Shown: positions 42,582 to 53,244 of the stretch, piece by piece
Layout: each line of letters begins with the position of its first letter
How positions within the stretch are numbered: position 1 is the stretch's first letter
Source: Mycobacterium szulgai
GTDB taxonomy: Bacteria; Actinomycetota; Actinomycetes; Mycobacteriales; Mycobacteriaceae
Reading direction: 5' to 3'
Assembly (NCBI RefSeq): GCF_002116635.1
Contig: NZ_LQPW01000125.1
Coordinates: forward strand, 48,976 to 112,975
Length of the DNA stretch: 64,000 bases
Translations under genes and position numbers: made by a program
Notes under the pieces: generated by a model
Database searches by the model: none
What the model was told of the DNA's origin: nothing
Seen by the model: only the letters and a program-made list of their open reading frames with translations

Positions 42582-43666
42582 ACACCACCCGGGTCGTCGA
42601 TCTCGAGGACGCCGATGGCCTGATCGCCGCCGACCGGGACGCGCTGCTGCGGGCCGCGTCGACGGCCGGCGCCCAGGTGCGTGCCGTGGCCGCCGCCGCC
42701 GAGGAGGGCGAACTCGACTCGCTGCGCAGCGACGCCCGGCCGCGAACAGTGATCTGGGTGGCCGGCCGGGGTACCGCCGAGACCGCCGGTGCCATGCTCG
42801 CCTCGACGCTGGGTGCCGCCGCCGCCGAGCCGATCGTGCTCGCCCGGGAGGCACCGCCGTGGATCGGGCCGCTCGATGTGCTGATCGTCGCCGGCGACGA
42901 TCCGGGTGATCCCGCGCTGGTCAACGCGGCCGCGACTGGCGTGCGCCGGGGCGCGCGGGTGGTTGTGGTGGCGCCGTATGAGGGTCCGCTGCGGGATTCG
43001 ACGGCCGGACGCGTAGCGGTGCTGGCACCACGGCTCTGGGTTCCCGACGAGTTCGGGTTGTGTCGCTACCTGGCCGCGGGCCTGGCCGTGCTGCAGGTGG
43101 TGGACCCCGCCCTGCGCATCGATCTGGCCACACTTGCCAATGAGCTGGACGCCGAGGTGCTGCGCAACAGTGCCGCCCGCGACGTGTTCACCAACCCGGC
43201 CAAGACGCTCGCCGCGCGCATGTCCGATTGCCGGGTGGCGCTGGCCGGCGACAGCGCCGCCACGCTGGCGCTGGCCCGGCATGGCAGCTCCACGTTGCTA
43301 CGGGTGGGGGACCAGGTGGTCGCGGCCACCGGCCTGGCGGACGCGGTGGTGGCCCTGCGCACCTGGGCATCCGATGGCTTCCGGGGCGCAGACTCCCTGT
43401 TTCACGACGAAGAGATCGACGGGCCGCTGCCCGAGCGGCTGCGCGTGCTCGCGCTGACCCTGGCCCGTGAGCGCACAGTGGTTTCCGCACGGGTCGCCGG
43501 GCTCGACAACGTCTACCTGGTCGCGGCCGAGGATGTGCCGGACGCGGCCGACCGCCCGGCTCCGGCTACCGCACCGGGGGGTGCCGGGCACGCCGAGCAG
43601 CAACTGGCAGTATTGGCGGTTCGGCTGGAGATGGCCGCGGTTTACTTGCGACTGGTGCGGGGATAG
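42578..43666 (+). CDS. SIS-like (TobH) phosphosugar-binding protein, Rv3256c family
   Basis: A 362-residue protein with two SIS-like halves resembling phosphosugar isomerases: VIWVAGRGTAETAGAMLAST, GPLDVLIVAGDDPGDPALVN, RRGARVVVVAPYEGPLRD, and CRVALAGDSAATLALARHG. Catalytic residues are not obvious. It lies between phosphomannomutase and mannose-6-P isomerase in all mycobacteria I know, so a role in mannose metabolism is likely but unproved. GTG 42578 overlaps the pmmA stop by 4 bases. Confidence 0.82.
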   Translation: MNTTRVVDLEDADGLIAADRDALLRAASTAGAQVRAVAAAAEEGELDSLRSDARPRTVIWVAGRGTAETAGAMLASTLGAAAAEPIVLAREAPPWIGPLDVLIVAGDDPGDPALVNAAATGVRRGARVVVVAPYEGPLRDSTAGRVAVLAPRLWVPDEFGLCRYLAAGLAVLQVVDPALRIDLATLANELDAEVLRNSAARDVFTNPAKTLAARMSDCRVALAGDSAATLALARHGSSTLLRVGDQVVAATGLADAVVALRTWASDGFRGADSLFHDEEIDGPLPERLRVLALTLARERTVVSARVAGLDNVYLVAAEDVPDAADRPAPATAPGGAGHAEQQLAVLAVRLEMAAVYLRLVRG

Positions 43667-43674
43667 AAAATACC

Positions 43675-44901
43675 GTGGAAGTGTTACGCGGAGCGCTACG
43701 GACATACGCGTGGGGATCGCGCACCGCCATTGCCGAATTCACCGGACGCCCGGTTCCTGCCGCCCATCCCGAGGCCGAACTCTGGTTCGGCGCACACCCC
43801 GGGGATCCGGCCTGGCTGCAAACCGACGGCGCCGAGACGTCGTTGCTGGAGGCGCTGGTCGCCGATCCGGAGGGCCAGCTCGGGTCCGCTTCGCGGGCCC
43901 GGTTCGGTGACGTGCTCCCGTTCTTGGTCAAGGTGCTGGCCGCCGACGAACCGCTGTCGCTGCAGGCACACCCGAGCACCGAGCAGGCGGTCGAGGGCTA
44001 TCTGCGGGAAGAGCGCCTGGGAATTCCGGTGACCTCGCCGGTGCGCAACTATCGCGACACCTCTCACAAACCGGAGTTGTTAGTCGCGCTGCAGCCGTTC
44101 GAGGCGCTGGCCGGATTCCGGCCCGCGGCGCGCACCAGAGAACTGTTGCAGGCGCTGGCCGTCTCCGACTTGGACCCGTTCATCGATCTGCTGAGCGACC
44201 AGTCCGACGCCGACGGTCTGCGTGCGCTGTTCACCACCTGGATCACCGCACCCCAGCCCGACATCGACGTGCTGGTGCCCGCCGTGCTCGAGGGTGCCAT
44301 CCATTACGTCAGCTCGGGTGCGACGGAATTTGCGTCCGAGGCCAAGACGGTCCTGGAACTCGGCGAACGTTATCCCGGTGACGCCGGCGTGCTGGCCGCC
44401 ATGCTGCTCAACCGGATCACCCTGGAACCCGGCGAAGCGATCTTTCTGACGGCCGGCAATCTACATGCCTATCTGCGGGGTTTCGGTGTGGAGGTGATGG
44501 CCAACTCCGACAACGTATTGCGCGGCGGCCTGACCCCCAAACACGTCGACGTGCCCGAGTTGTTGCGGGTGCTCGACTTCAACCCGACCCCCGAGGCGCA
44601 GCTGCGGCCGGCGATCCGCCGCGAAGGACTTTGCCTGATCTATGACACCCCCACCGATGAGTTCGCGGTGGCACTGCTGGTGCTGGACGGCGAATACCTG
44701 GGCCACGAGGTCGACGCGTCGTCGCACCATGACGGCCCGCAGATCCTGCTGTGCGCGGAGGGTACGACGACCGTGCACGGAAAATTCGACTCGCTCACGC
44801 TGGACCGGGGGATGGCCGCGTGGGTGGGAGCCGACGACGGCCCGATCCGCCTTGTCGCCCACGAGCCCGCCAAGCTGTTCCGGGCTACCGTCGGGCTTTA
44901 G
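43675..44901 (+). CDS. manA: Mannose-6-phosphate isomerase ManA
   Basis: A 408-residue type I PMI linking fructose-6-P with mannose-6-P. HPEAELWFGAHPGDPAW, VLAADEPLSLQAHPSTEQAV (zinc-binding Gln and His), YRDTSHKPELLVAL (Glu ligand), and the late AGNLHAYLRGFGVEVMANSD (final His and catalytic Arg region) are all present. GTG 43675 starts 8 bases after the upstream stop. The last 17 bases overlap the 3' end of the opposite-strand FAD monooxygenase. Orthologue Rv3255c. Confidence 0.94.
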   Translation: MEVLRGALRTYAWGSRTAIAEFTGRPVPAAHPEAELWFGAHPGDPAWLQTDGAETSLLEALVADPEGQLGSASRARFGDVLPFLVKVLAADEPLSLQAHPSTEQAVEGYLREERLGIPVTSPVRNYRDTSHKPELLVALQPFEALAGFRPAARTRELLQALAVSDLDPFIDLLSDQSDADGLRALFTTWITAPQPDIDVLVPAVLEGAIHYVSSGATEFASEAKTVLELGERYPGDAGVLAAMLLNRITLEPGEAIFLTAGNLHAYLRGFGVEVMANSDNVLRGGLTPKHVDVPELLRVLDFNPTPEAQLRPAIRREGLCLIYDTPTDEFAVALLVLDGEYLGHEVDASSHHDGPQILLCAEGTTTVHGKFDSLTLDRGMAAWVGADDGPIRLVAHEPAKLFRATVGL

Positions 44902-46279
44902 CAGTCTGTGCGACGGCTCGCCGGTCACGTTGTTCTTTGAGCCACAATCGCAGGTTGTGTGCCATCGTGCGGCCGACGATGCGCGCGGGCGGCACCATGT
45001 ACAGACTGTCGAGCAGGCTGAACCGGCGCAAAAACCATTCGGCGAGAACGGGATCGGTTTCCGCGGCTCCCAGGAACTGATCGAACAGGTTACCCGCGGC
45101 TCGCCACCACCGGGGCGTGGGATCGGCGTCGGCATGGTGAAAAGTGATGTCGCCGATGGCGTTCATCATCCACACCGGATACGTCGTCTTGGCGGTGGCG
45201 CGATGGAACTGACGGGCAAGCTCGCCGTCTTCAGCCCCGGCTTGCAGGGCCCGGCGCAGGTGACCGCCCTGCAGCGAGGTCATCGTCATCCCTTGCCCGA
45301 AGGTGGGGTTGAAGCTGGCCACGGCATCGCCGAAGGGCAGGATGCCGGCCGGGAAGCGCTCCAGCTTGTGGTAGCGGCGCCATCTGCTGGCCGGGAAGGC
45401 GTGATACGACGGGCCGCCGATGGGCTCGGCTTCGGTCAGCGCTTTGGTGAAATGATCCGGAAGCAGCTGGTCGGCAAGCTCTAGCATCTCCGGAAACGTC
45501 TGCGGGGGTTTCACATTGGCCACCCCGAAGGTGGTCAAGACCCAGGTGTCGTCTTCGTAACACAACATGCCCAGCCCCAGTGACTGGTCATGTGAGGCGC
45601 CGTTGACCACGACCTTCTCAGCGATCAGACCCTCTGGGATGCGCAACTGATGGGAGGCGTACTTGACGCCGATGCCCACGGTGGCTTCGACGGCGGGTTG
45701 ATATCCCCACTGCTTCAACCACACCGGCAACCGGGTACCGCGCCCAGTCGCGTCGATGACCAGATCGGCAGCGAAGAATTCCGGTTCGTCGCCGGCCCGA
45801 TCAACCAGCACGCCGGTTACCCGCTCACCGACTGGGTCGAACCGTGGCTCGTCGACGGAGCGGCGCACGATCTCGACGTTGTCGATGTCCAGAACGCGTT
45901 GCCGCAGTTGCCATTCCAAGTGCGGCCGGCTGGGCACGAACGCGGTGAACTCGTCGCGCAGGGTGTGCCCGGTACCCAGGACATGGCCCGCGGCGCCCAG
46001 GTAAATGCAGTCCGGGCGGTTCTCCAGCATCGGCACGCCCGCGGCCACCATGTCGTCGAGCAGACCCGGGAACAGGGCCTCGAATTCGTTTGCCCCACGG
46101 GCCATCAGCAGGTGCACATGCCGGTCCTGGGGGACCGCCGCGCGGTTGGCTGGCGTGCTCGGTAGGTCGTCGCGCTCGAAAACGGTTATCCGGGCGAAGA
46201 AATCCGACAGGACCCGCGCCGCGCACAGGCCCGCGATGCTGCCCCCGATGACGACCGCGTGGTCACTCTTGCTTGCCAA
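44885..46279 (-). CDS. FAD-dependent monooxygenase-like protein (Rv3254)
   Basis: A 464-residue flavoprotein related to geranylgeranyl-reductase/hydroxylase flavoenzymes. HAVVIGGSIAGLCAARVLSD is the GxGxxG FAD site, VIDATGRGTRLPVWL the second FAD motif, and FGDAVASFNPTFGQGMTM the GD motif that binds the ribityl chain. Start TTG 46279 (LASKSDHAVV) is chosen: GGAGGGGAGCC lies just before it and it gives the orthologue length. The start overlaps the end of the upstream paralogue by 17 bases. Substrate unknown. Confidence 0.85.
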   Translation of the reverse strand: MASKSDHAVVIGGSIAGLCAARVLSDFFARITVFERDDLPSTPANRAAVPQDRHVHLLMARGANEFEALFPGLLDDMVAAGVPMLENRPDCIYLGAAGHVLGTGHTLRDEFTAFVPSRPHLEWQLRQRVLDIDNVEIVRRSVDEPRFDPVGERVTGVLVDRAGDEPEFFAADLVIDATGRGTRLPVWLKQWGYQPAVEATVGIGVKYASHQLRIPEGLIAEKVVVNGASHDQSLGLGMLCYEDDTWVLTTFGVANVKPPQTFPEMLELADQLLPDHFTKALTEAEPIGGPSYHAFPASRWRRYHKLERFPAGILPFGDAVASFNPTFGQGMTMTSLQGGHLRRALQAGAEDGELARQFHRATAKTTYPVWMMNAIGDITFHHADADPTPRWWRAAGNLFDQFLGAAETDPVLAEWFLRRFSLLDSLYMVPPARIVGRTMAHNLRLWLKEQRDRRAVAQTAKARR

Positions 46280-47675
46280 CCTGTGGCTCCCCTCCGTTCT
46301 CCGGAGAGTACCCAGGCGATCGGCGAAACCACACACGGATGTAATTGACGACGGCGCGACCGATCAGCAGTGGCGAGGGCACCATGTACAGGCTGTCCAG
46401 CAGCGAAAACCTGCGCAGGAACCATTCGGCCAGCACCGGCTCGGTTTCGGCGGCCTGCAGAAACAGGTCGAACAACGCGCCGAACGGCCGCCACCACAAG
46501 GGTGCGGGACTGGCCGTCGCGTTGTGGAAGCTGACGTCGCCGATGCCGTCGCTCATCCACACCGGGTAGGTGGTGCGGGCGGTGGCCCGGTTGAGCTTGC
46601 GGGCCAGTTTGCGGTCGGGAGATTCCAGCGCCCGGCGCAGCTGACCGGCCTGCAGCGAGGCCATCGTCATGCCCTGCCCGTAGGTGGGGTTAAAGCTGGC
46701 CACCGCATCGCCGAAGGCAACGATCCCGGCGGGGAAGCGGCGCAGCTTGTCATAGCGCCGCCATCTGCTCACCGGGTAGGCGTGGCGCGCCGGGGTGCCG
46801 ACGGGCTCGGCCTGCGCCAGCGCTTCGCCGAAACGTGCCGGCAGCAGTTCGGTGGCCAGTGCCCGCATCTCGTCGAAGGTGGGCGGCGGTTTGGCATTGG
46901 CAACCCCGAAAGTTGTCAGCACCCAGGTGTCGTCCTCGTTGGCCAGGATGCCGATCCCGTAGGACTGGTCATGCGATGCGCCTGCGATGACGATCCGTTC
47001 GTCAAGCACGCCTTCGGCTATCCGGAACTTCTGAGTGGCATACGTGATGCCCACGTCCACGGTTTGTTCGGTGGGCCGTTTGTATCCCCACTGTGCCAGC
47101 CACACCGGCAATCGGGTGCCGCGCCCGGTCGCGTCGACCACCAGATCAGCGGCGACAAACTCGGGGTCCCCGGCGGCGACCGGATCCAGCAACACGCCCG
47201 TCACCCGTTGCTGTGCACGCTCGAACGTCGGCTCGGCGACGCAGCGCCGCACGATCTCGACGTTGCCGATGTCGAGGACCCGGCGCCGCAGCTGCCATTC
47301 CAGATGCGGCCGGCTGGGCACGTAGGCACTGAATTCCTTGCGCAGGGTGGGCCCGGTGCCCAGAACATGGCCGGCGGCACCCAAATACACGCGGTGCGGC
47401 TCGGTGTGCAGCGTCGGCACACCCGCGGCCACCAGGTCGGCGAGCAGGCCCGGGAACAGGCTCTCGAACTCGTTGGCCCCGCGCGTCATCAACATATGCA
47501 GGTGCCGGTCCTGCGGAACGGCGTTGCGACTGGCAGCTGTCTGCGGCAGCTCGTCGCGCTCGAATACCGTCACCCGGGCGTAGCAATCGGCCAGCACCCG
47601 CGCCGCGCACAGCCCGGCGATGCTTGCGCCGATAACGACTGCGTGGTCCCTGCTCGCTTCGCCTCGGCCGCGCAT
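46263..47675 (-). CDS. FAD-dependent monooxygenase-like protein, tandem paralogue
   Basis: A 470-residue paralogue of the downstream gene with the same motifs: HAVVIGASIAGLCAARVLAD, VVDATGRGTRLPVWL and FGDAVASFNPTYGQGMTM. The two share runs such as YLGAAGHVLGTG and WRRY across their length, so this is a tandem duplication. Start ATG 47675 (MRGRGEASRDHAVV) follows a purine-rich site. It is divergent from the permease gene, 52 bases away, sharing a promoter region. H37Rv has a single copy here as I recall. Substrate unknown. Confidence 0.85.
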   Translation of the reverse strand: MRGRGEASRDHAVVIGASIAGLCAARVLADCYARVTVFERDELPQTAASRNAVPQDRHLHMLMTRGANEFESLFPGLLADLVAAGVPTLHTEPHRVYLGAAGHVLGTGPTLRKEFSAYVPSRPHLEWQLRRRVLDIGNVEIVRRCVAEPTFERAQQRVTGVLLDPVAAGDPEFVAADLVVDATGRGTRLPVWLAQWGYKRPTEQTVDVGITYATQKFRIAEGVLDERIVIAGASHDQSYGIGILANEDDTWVLTTFGVANAKPPPTFDEMRALATELLPARFGEALAQAEPVGTPARHAYPVSRWRRYDKLRRFPAGIVAFGDAVASFNPTYGQGMTMASLQAGQLRRALESPDRKLARKLNRATARTTYPVWMSDGIGDVSFHNATASPAPLWWRPFGALFDLFLQAAETEPVLAEWFLRRFSLLDSLYMVPSPLLIGRAVVNYIRVWFRRSPGYSPENGGEPQVGKQE

Positions 47676-47727
47676 CCTGGGGAGGCTACTCGGTACTGTG
47701 CGGTCACAACGAGAGGGAGGACGGGTG

Positions 47728-49206
47728 ATGGCCGGTCGATGGCGCATGAAGTCCGTTGAGCAATCGATCGCCGACACCGACGAGCCGACCACCCGGCTGC
47801 GCAAAGACCTCACCTGGCGGGACCTGGTGGTCTTCGGCGTCTCGGTGGTGATCGGGGCGGGCATCTTCACGGTCACCGCCTCGACGACGGGTGACATCAC
47901 CGGCCCGGCGATCTGGGTCTCGTTTCTCATCGCCGCAGGAACCTGCGCGCTGGCCGCACTGTGTTACGCCGAGTTCGCCTCGACCCTGCCGGTGGCCGGC
48001 AGCGCGTACACGTTCTCCTACGCCACCTTCGGTGAGTTCCTGGCCTGGGTGATCGGCTGGAACCTGGTGCTGGAGCTGGCCATCGGCGCAGCCGTCGTCG
48101 CCAAGGGCTGGTCGAGCTACCTGGGGACGGTGTTCGGATTCGCCGGTGGCACAGTGCATCTCGGATCGTTCAGCATCGACTGGGGCGCGCTGCTCATCGT
48201 CGCGATCGTGGCGACCCTGTGCGCACTCGGCACCAAACTGTCGTCGCGGTTCTCCGCGGTGGTCACCGCCATCAAGGTGTCGGTGGTAATCCTGGTGGTG
48301 ATCGTCGGCGCCTTCTACATCAAGGCGGCCAACTACACGCCGTTCGTTCCGAAGCCGGAGGCCGAACACCAGGGCCGGGGGCTCGACCAGTCCGTCCTGT
48401 CGCTGCTCACCGGTGCCGGCGGCAGCCATTACGGCTGGTACGGCGTGTTGGCGGGGGCATCGATCGTGTTCTTTGCGTTCATCGGGTTCGACATCGTGGC
48501 CACCATGGCCGAAGAGACCAAGAATCCGCAGCGCGACGTCCCGAAGGGAATCCTGGCGTCGCTGGGCGTGGTCACCCTGCTCTACGTCGCGGTGTCCATC
48601 GTGTTGTCCGGCATGGTTTCCTACACCCAGCTGCGCACCGTGCCAGGCAGTGGTCAGGCGAATCTGGCGACGGCGTTTCGGGCCAACGGATTGCATTGGG
48701 CCAGCGGCATCATCTCGGTAGGGGCGCTGGCGGGGCTGACCACCGTGGTGATGGTGCTGATCTTGGGGCAGTGCCGCGTCTTGTTCGCGATGGCGCGCGA
48801 CGGCCTGTTGCCCCAGCAACTGGCCAAGACCGGTACCCGCGGCACGCCGGTGCGGATCACCGTGCTGGTCGCGCTGGTGGTGGCCGCGACGGCTTCGGTG
48901 TTCCCGATAACCAAGCTCGAAGAGATGGTCAACGTCGGCACCCTGTTCGCGTTCGTGCTGGTTTCCGCGGGCGTCATCGTGCTGCGCCGGATGCGGCCGG
49001 ACCTCGAGCGCGGGTTCCGGGCGCCCTGGGTGCCGTTGCTCCCGATCGCCTCGGTGGCGGCGTGTGTGTGGCTGATGCTCAATCTCACCGCGCTGACCTG
49101 GATCCGGTTCGCGGTGTGGTTGCTGCTGGGTACCGCGATCTACCTCGGGTACGGGCGCCGGCACTCGGTACAAGGACGACGGGAGCGAGCAGACAAATCA
49201 AGCTAA
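47728..49206 (+). CDS. APC-family amino-acid permease (Rv3253c)
   Basis: A 492-residue cationic-amino-acid-transporter-like permease with about 12 membrane helices. Signature regions: LVVFGVSVVIGAGIFTVTAS, GPAIWVSFLIAAGTCALAAL, CYAEFASTLPVAGSAYTFSY and FFAFIGFDIVATMAEETKNP (TM6 unwinding and FDxxA motifs of CAT-type carriers). Start ATG 47728 sits behind GAGGGAGG; GTG 47725 and ATG 47746 (MKSVEQ) are alternatives. The substrate is not determined by sequence. Confidence 0.9.
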   Translation: MAGRWRMKSVEQSIADTDEPTTRLRKDLTWRDLVVFGVSVVIGAGIFTVTASTTGDITGPAIWVSFLIAAGTCALAALCYAEFASTLPVAGSAYTFSYATFGEFLAWVIGWNLVLELAIGAAVVAKGWSSYLGTVFGFAGGTVHLGSFSIDWGALLIVAIVATLCALGTKLSSRFSAVVTAIKVSVVILVVIVGAFYIKAANYTPFVPKPEAEHQGRGLDQSVLSLLTGAGGSHYGWYGVLAGASIVFFAFIGFDIVATMAEETKNPQRDVPKGILASLGVVTLLYVAVSIVLSGMVSYTQLRTVPGSGQANLATAFRANGLHWASGIISVGALAGLTTVVMVLILGQCRVLFAMARDGLLPQQLAKTGTRGTPVRITVLVALVVAATASVFPITKLEEMVNVGTLFAFVLVSAGVIVLRRMRPDLERGFRAPWVPLLPIASVAACVWLMLNLTALTWIRFAVWLLLGTAIYLGYGRRHSVQGRRERADKSS

Positions 49207-49215
49207 TTTGGACAG

Positions 49216-49249
49216 TTTGTTTACAAAACACTGCTTTGTGTCTAGACAC
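49216..49249. promoter_or_regulatory. Palindromes upstream of alkB, candidate AlkX operators
   Basis: TTTGTTTACAAA (49216-49227, arms TTTGT and ACAAA) and the perfect 12-base palindrome GTGTCTAGACAC (49238-49249) lie 60-95 bases before alkB. The alkB operon ends with its own TetR-family regulator, so these are natural candidate operators. AT-rich sequence around them fits a promoter. The binding assignment is inference. Confidence 0.5.
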
Positions 49250-49311
49250 GAGACGGAAACATCGGTATTGTCCAACCTCAACGTGGTGTGACTCACAAGG
49301 AGGTTTGGCAT

Positions 49312-50562
49312 ATGACCACACAGATCGGGTCCGAAGTACCTGCGGTCCCTGCCCTCGAATGGCGGGACAAGAAGCGCTACCTGTGGCTGATGGGGTTGAT
49401 CGCCCCGACGGCGCTGTTCGTGATGCTGCCGATCATCTGGGCTCTCAACCAGCTCGGCTGGCACACCGCTGCGCAGCTGCCGCTGTGGATCGGGCCGTTC
49501 CTGGTGTACGTCCTGCTGCCGCTGCTGGACCTGCGCTTCGGGCCGGACGGCCAGAACCCGCCCGACGAGGTGATGGAGCGGCTGGAAAACGACAAGTACT
49601 ACCGCTACTGCACCTACATCTACATCCCGTTCCAGTACGCCAGCGTGATCCTGGGCGCCTACCTGTTCACCGCGTCGAACCTGGGCTGGCTCGGCTATGA
49701 GGGCGGACTGGGCTGGCTGGGCAAGATCGGCGTGGCGCTGTCGGTCGGTGTGCTGGGCGGTGTCGGGATCAACACAGCGCACGAGATGGGTCACAAGAAG
49801 GATTCGCTGGAGCGGTGGCTATCCAAGATCACCCTGGCGCAGACCTGCTACGGCCACTTCTACATCGAGCACAACCGCGGCCACCACGTGCGCGTCTCCA
49901 CGCCCGAAGACCCGGCCTCGGCGCGTTTCGGCGAGACTTTCTGGGAGTTCCTGCCCCGCAGCGTCATCGGCAGCGCACGCTCATCGATCCACCTGGAGTC
50001 CCAGCGGATCCGCCGGCTCGGCAAGAGCCCGTGGAACCCCAAGACCTGGCCGTCCAACGACGTGGTCAACGCATGGGCGATGTCGGTGGTGCTCTGGGGC
50101 GTGCTGATCGCGGTGTTCGGCCTAAGCCTGATCCCGTTCGTGATCGTCCAGGCCGTCTTCGGCTTCTGCCTGCTGGAAGCCGTCAACTACCTCGAGCACT
50201 ACGGCCTGCTGCGCCAGAAGAACGCTAACGGCCGCTATGAGCGCTGCGCGCCGGTACACAGTTGGAACTCCGACCACATCGTCACCAACCTGTTCCTGTA
50301 CCACCTGCAGCGGCACAGCGATCACCACGCCAATCCCACCCGTCGCTACCAAACGCTGCGCAGCATGGAAGGTTCGCCCAACCTGCCCAGTGGCTACGCG
50401 TCGATGATCTCGCTGACCTACTTCCCGCCGCTGTGGCGCAAGGTGATGGACCACCGGGTGCTCGCGCACTACGGCGGCGACATCACCAAGGTCAACATCC
50501 AGCCCCGGCTGCGGGAGAAGCTGTTCGCCAAGTACGGCGCCCCGGAACGAGACGCCGCATGA
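49312..50562 (+). CDS. alkB: Alkane 1-monooxygenase AlkB
   Basis: A 416-residue membrane di-iron hydroxylase converting alkanes to 1-alkanols with electrons from rubredoxin. Six membrane helices carry the histidine boxes HEMGH (157-161), EHNRGHH (186-192) and LQRHSDHH (332-339), plus the AlkB signature NYLEHYG (292-298). Start ATG 49312 follows AAGGAGG and gives the exact length of Rv3252c; an upstream ATG-like start at 49288 would place the ribosome site inside the gene. It leads alkB-rubA-rubB-alkX. Confidence 0.95.
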   Translation: MTTQIGSEVPAVPALEWRDKKRYLWLMGLIAPTALFVMLPIIWALNQLGWHTAAQLPLWIGPFLVYVLLPLLDLRFGPDGQNPPDEVMERLENDKYYRYCTYIYIPFQYASVILGAYLFTASNLGWLGYEGGLGWLGKIGVALSVGVLGGVGINTAHEMGHKKDSLERWLSKITLAQTCYGHFYIEHNRGHHVRVSTPEDPASARFGETFWEFLPRSVIGSARSSIHLESQRIRRLGKSPWNPKTWPSNDVVNAWAMSVVLWGVLIAVFGLSLIPFVIVQAVFGFCLLEAVNYLEHYGLLRQKNANGRYERCAPVHSWNSDHIVTNLFLYHLQRHSDHHANPTRRYQTLRSMEGSPNLPSGYASMISLTYFPPLWRKVMDHRVLAHYGGDITKVNIQPRLREKLFAKYGAPERDAA

Positions 50563-50798
50563 GTGCTTTGAACCAGTACAAGTGCCCCGTGTGCGACTAC
50601 GTCTACGACGAGACCAAAGGTGATGCCAGGGAAGGTTTTCCAGCCGGAACAGGCTGGGATCAGATTCCCGACGACTGGACCTGTCCGGACTGCGCTGTCC
50701 GCGAGAAAGTCGATTTCGAAGAGATGCCGTCTGGCGACGATGCTGCCGCGCAAGCGGCAGAGGAGGAGCTGGACGAATTGAAAGGAGCTGTGAAATGA
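50559..50798 (+). CDS. rubA: Rubredoxin RubA
   Basis: A 79-residue rubredoxin. Two CxxC knuckles, YKCPVCDYVYDE and WTCPDCAVREKV, bind one iron, with FPAGTGWDQIPDDW between them. The acidic C-terminal tail of about 25 residues is longer than in RubB. The 4-base overlap with the alkB stop (ATGA) and with rubB indicates coupled translation and a fixed electron-donor ratio to AlkB. Orthologue Rv3251c. Confidence 0.95.
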   Translation: MSALNQYKCPVCDYVYDETKGDAREGFPAGTGWDQIPDDWTCPDCAVREKVDFEEMPSGDDAAAQAAEEELDELKGAVK

Positions 50799-50977
50799 AC
50801 GACTACAAGCTGTACCAGTGCGTCCAATGCGGTTGGGAGTACGACGAGGCGCTGGGCTGGCCGGAAGACGGCATCGCCCCCGGAACCCGCTGGGACGACA
50901 TCCCCGAGGACTGGAGCTGCCCGGACTGCGGCGCGGCAAAATCGGACTTCGTGATGGTGGAGGTGGCCCGCTCATGA
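50795..50977 (+). CDS. rubB: Rubredoxin RubB
   Basis: A 60-residue rubredoxin with YQCVQCGWEYDEALGW and WSCPDCGAAKSDF. It is the same length as Rv3250c. AAAGGAGCTGTGAA precedes ATG 50795. In AlkB systems, paired rubredoxins are of AlkG1 and AlkG2 types, of which one is usually the direct donor; which one is not decided here. It overlaps alkX by 4 bases. Confidence 0.95.
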   Translation: MNDYKLYQCVQCGWEYDEALGWPEDGIAPGTRWDDIPEDWSCPDCGAAKSDFVMVEVARS

Positions 50978-51609
50978 GCAGCCAAAGCGTTATCCTCGCG
51001 CCTGTGAAGCGGATTCCTTACGCCGAGGCATCCCGGGCCCTGCTGCGTGATTCGGTACTGGACGCGATGCGGGATCTGCTGCTGACCCGCGACTGGTCGG
51101 CGATCACGCTGTCCGACGTCGCTCGCGCCGCGGGTATCAGCCGGCAGACCATCTACAACGAGTTCGGTTCCCGGCAGGGGCTCGCCCAGGGCTACGCCTT
51201 GCGCCTGGCCGATCGCCTGGTCGATGCCGTGCACGCCGCCCTGGACGCCAACGTCGGCAACATCTACGAGTCGTTCCTTCAGGGTTTTCGGACGTTCTTC
51301 ACAGAAACAGCCGCCGACCCGCTGGTGATCTCGTTGCTGAGCGGCGTCGCCAAGCCCGATCTGCTGCAACTCATCACCACCGACAGTGCGCCCATCATCA
51401 CCCGCGCCTCGGCCCGGCTGGCGACCGCGTTCACTCAAACGTGGGTTGCTACCAGCGACGACGACGCCAATGTGCTGTCGCGGGCGATCGTTCGGCTGTG
51501 CCTGAGTTACGTCTCGATGCCACCGGAAGCCGACCACGACGTGGCGGCGGACCTGGCCCGGTTGATGACGCCGTTCGCTGAACGGCACGGCGTGAATATC
51601 GTCTCTTAG
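50974..51609 (+). CDS. alkX: TetR-family regulator AlkX
   Basis: A 211-residue TetR repressor, equal in length to Rv3249c. The N-terminal HTH reads AITLSDVARAAGISRQTIYN followed by EFGSRQGLAQGYA. The C-terminal ligand domain is helical with a hydrophobic core (FLQGFRTFF, PLVISLLSG), and fatty-acid-like ligands have been proposed for the orthologue, which has also been linked to mmpL gene control. As the last gene of the operon it probably controls alkB autogenously; see the palindromes upstream of alkB. Confidence 0.9.
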   Translation: MSSQSVILAPVKRIPYAEASRALLRDSVLDAMRDLLLTRDWSAITLSDVARAAGISRQTIYNEFGSRQGLAQGYALRLADRLVDAVHAALDANVGNIYESFLQGFRTFFTETAADPLVISLLSGVAKPDLLQLITTDSAPIITRASARLATAFTQTWVATSDDDANVLSRAIVRLCLSYVSMPPEADHDVAADLARLMTPFAERHGVNIVS

Positions 51610-51744
51610 TGGTGCTTTGAAGATGGCCTGACCTGCGGGGCTTATAGGAAGGCGACTAAAGTGACGCTCGAGCGTATCGAGGCGAAGTAGCCCGCTCGGA
51701 CCTTTTGAGCCCCTGTGAGCCCCGTAGTAAGGATGAAACACGTA

Positions 51745-53223
<1,479 letters not shown>

Positions 53224-53244
53224 TGCTGCCGTCGGCGGCCGAGC

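Noticed and set aside
46005..47759. 584-codon plus-strand frame opposite the FAD monooxygenases
   Set aside because: It crosses two intact opposite-strand genes and their junction; no motif.
51610..51744. Possible SAH riboswitch before sahH
   Set aside because: The 135-base leader contains no pattern I can match to a known SAH aptamer; a covariance-model search would be needed.
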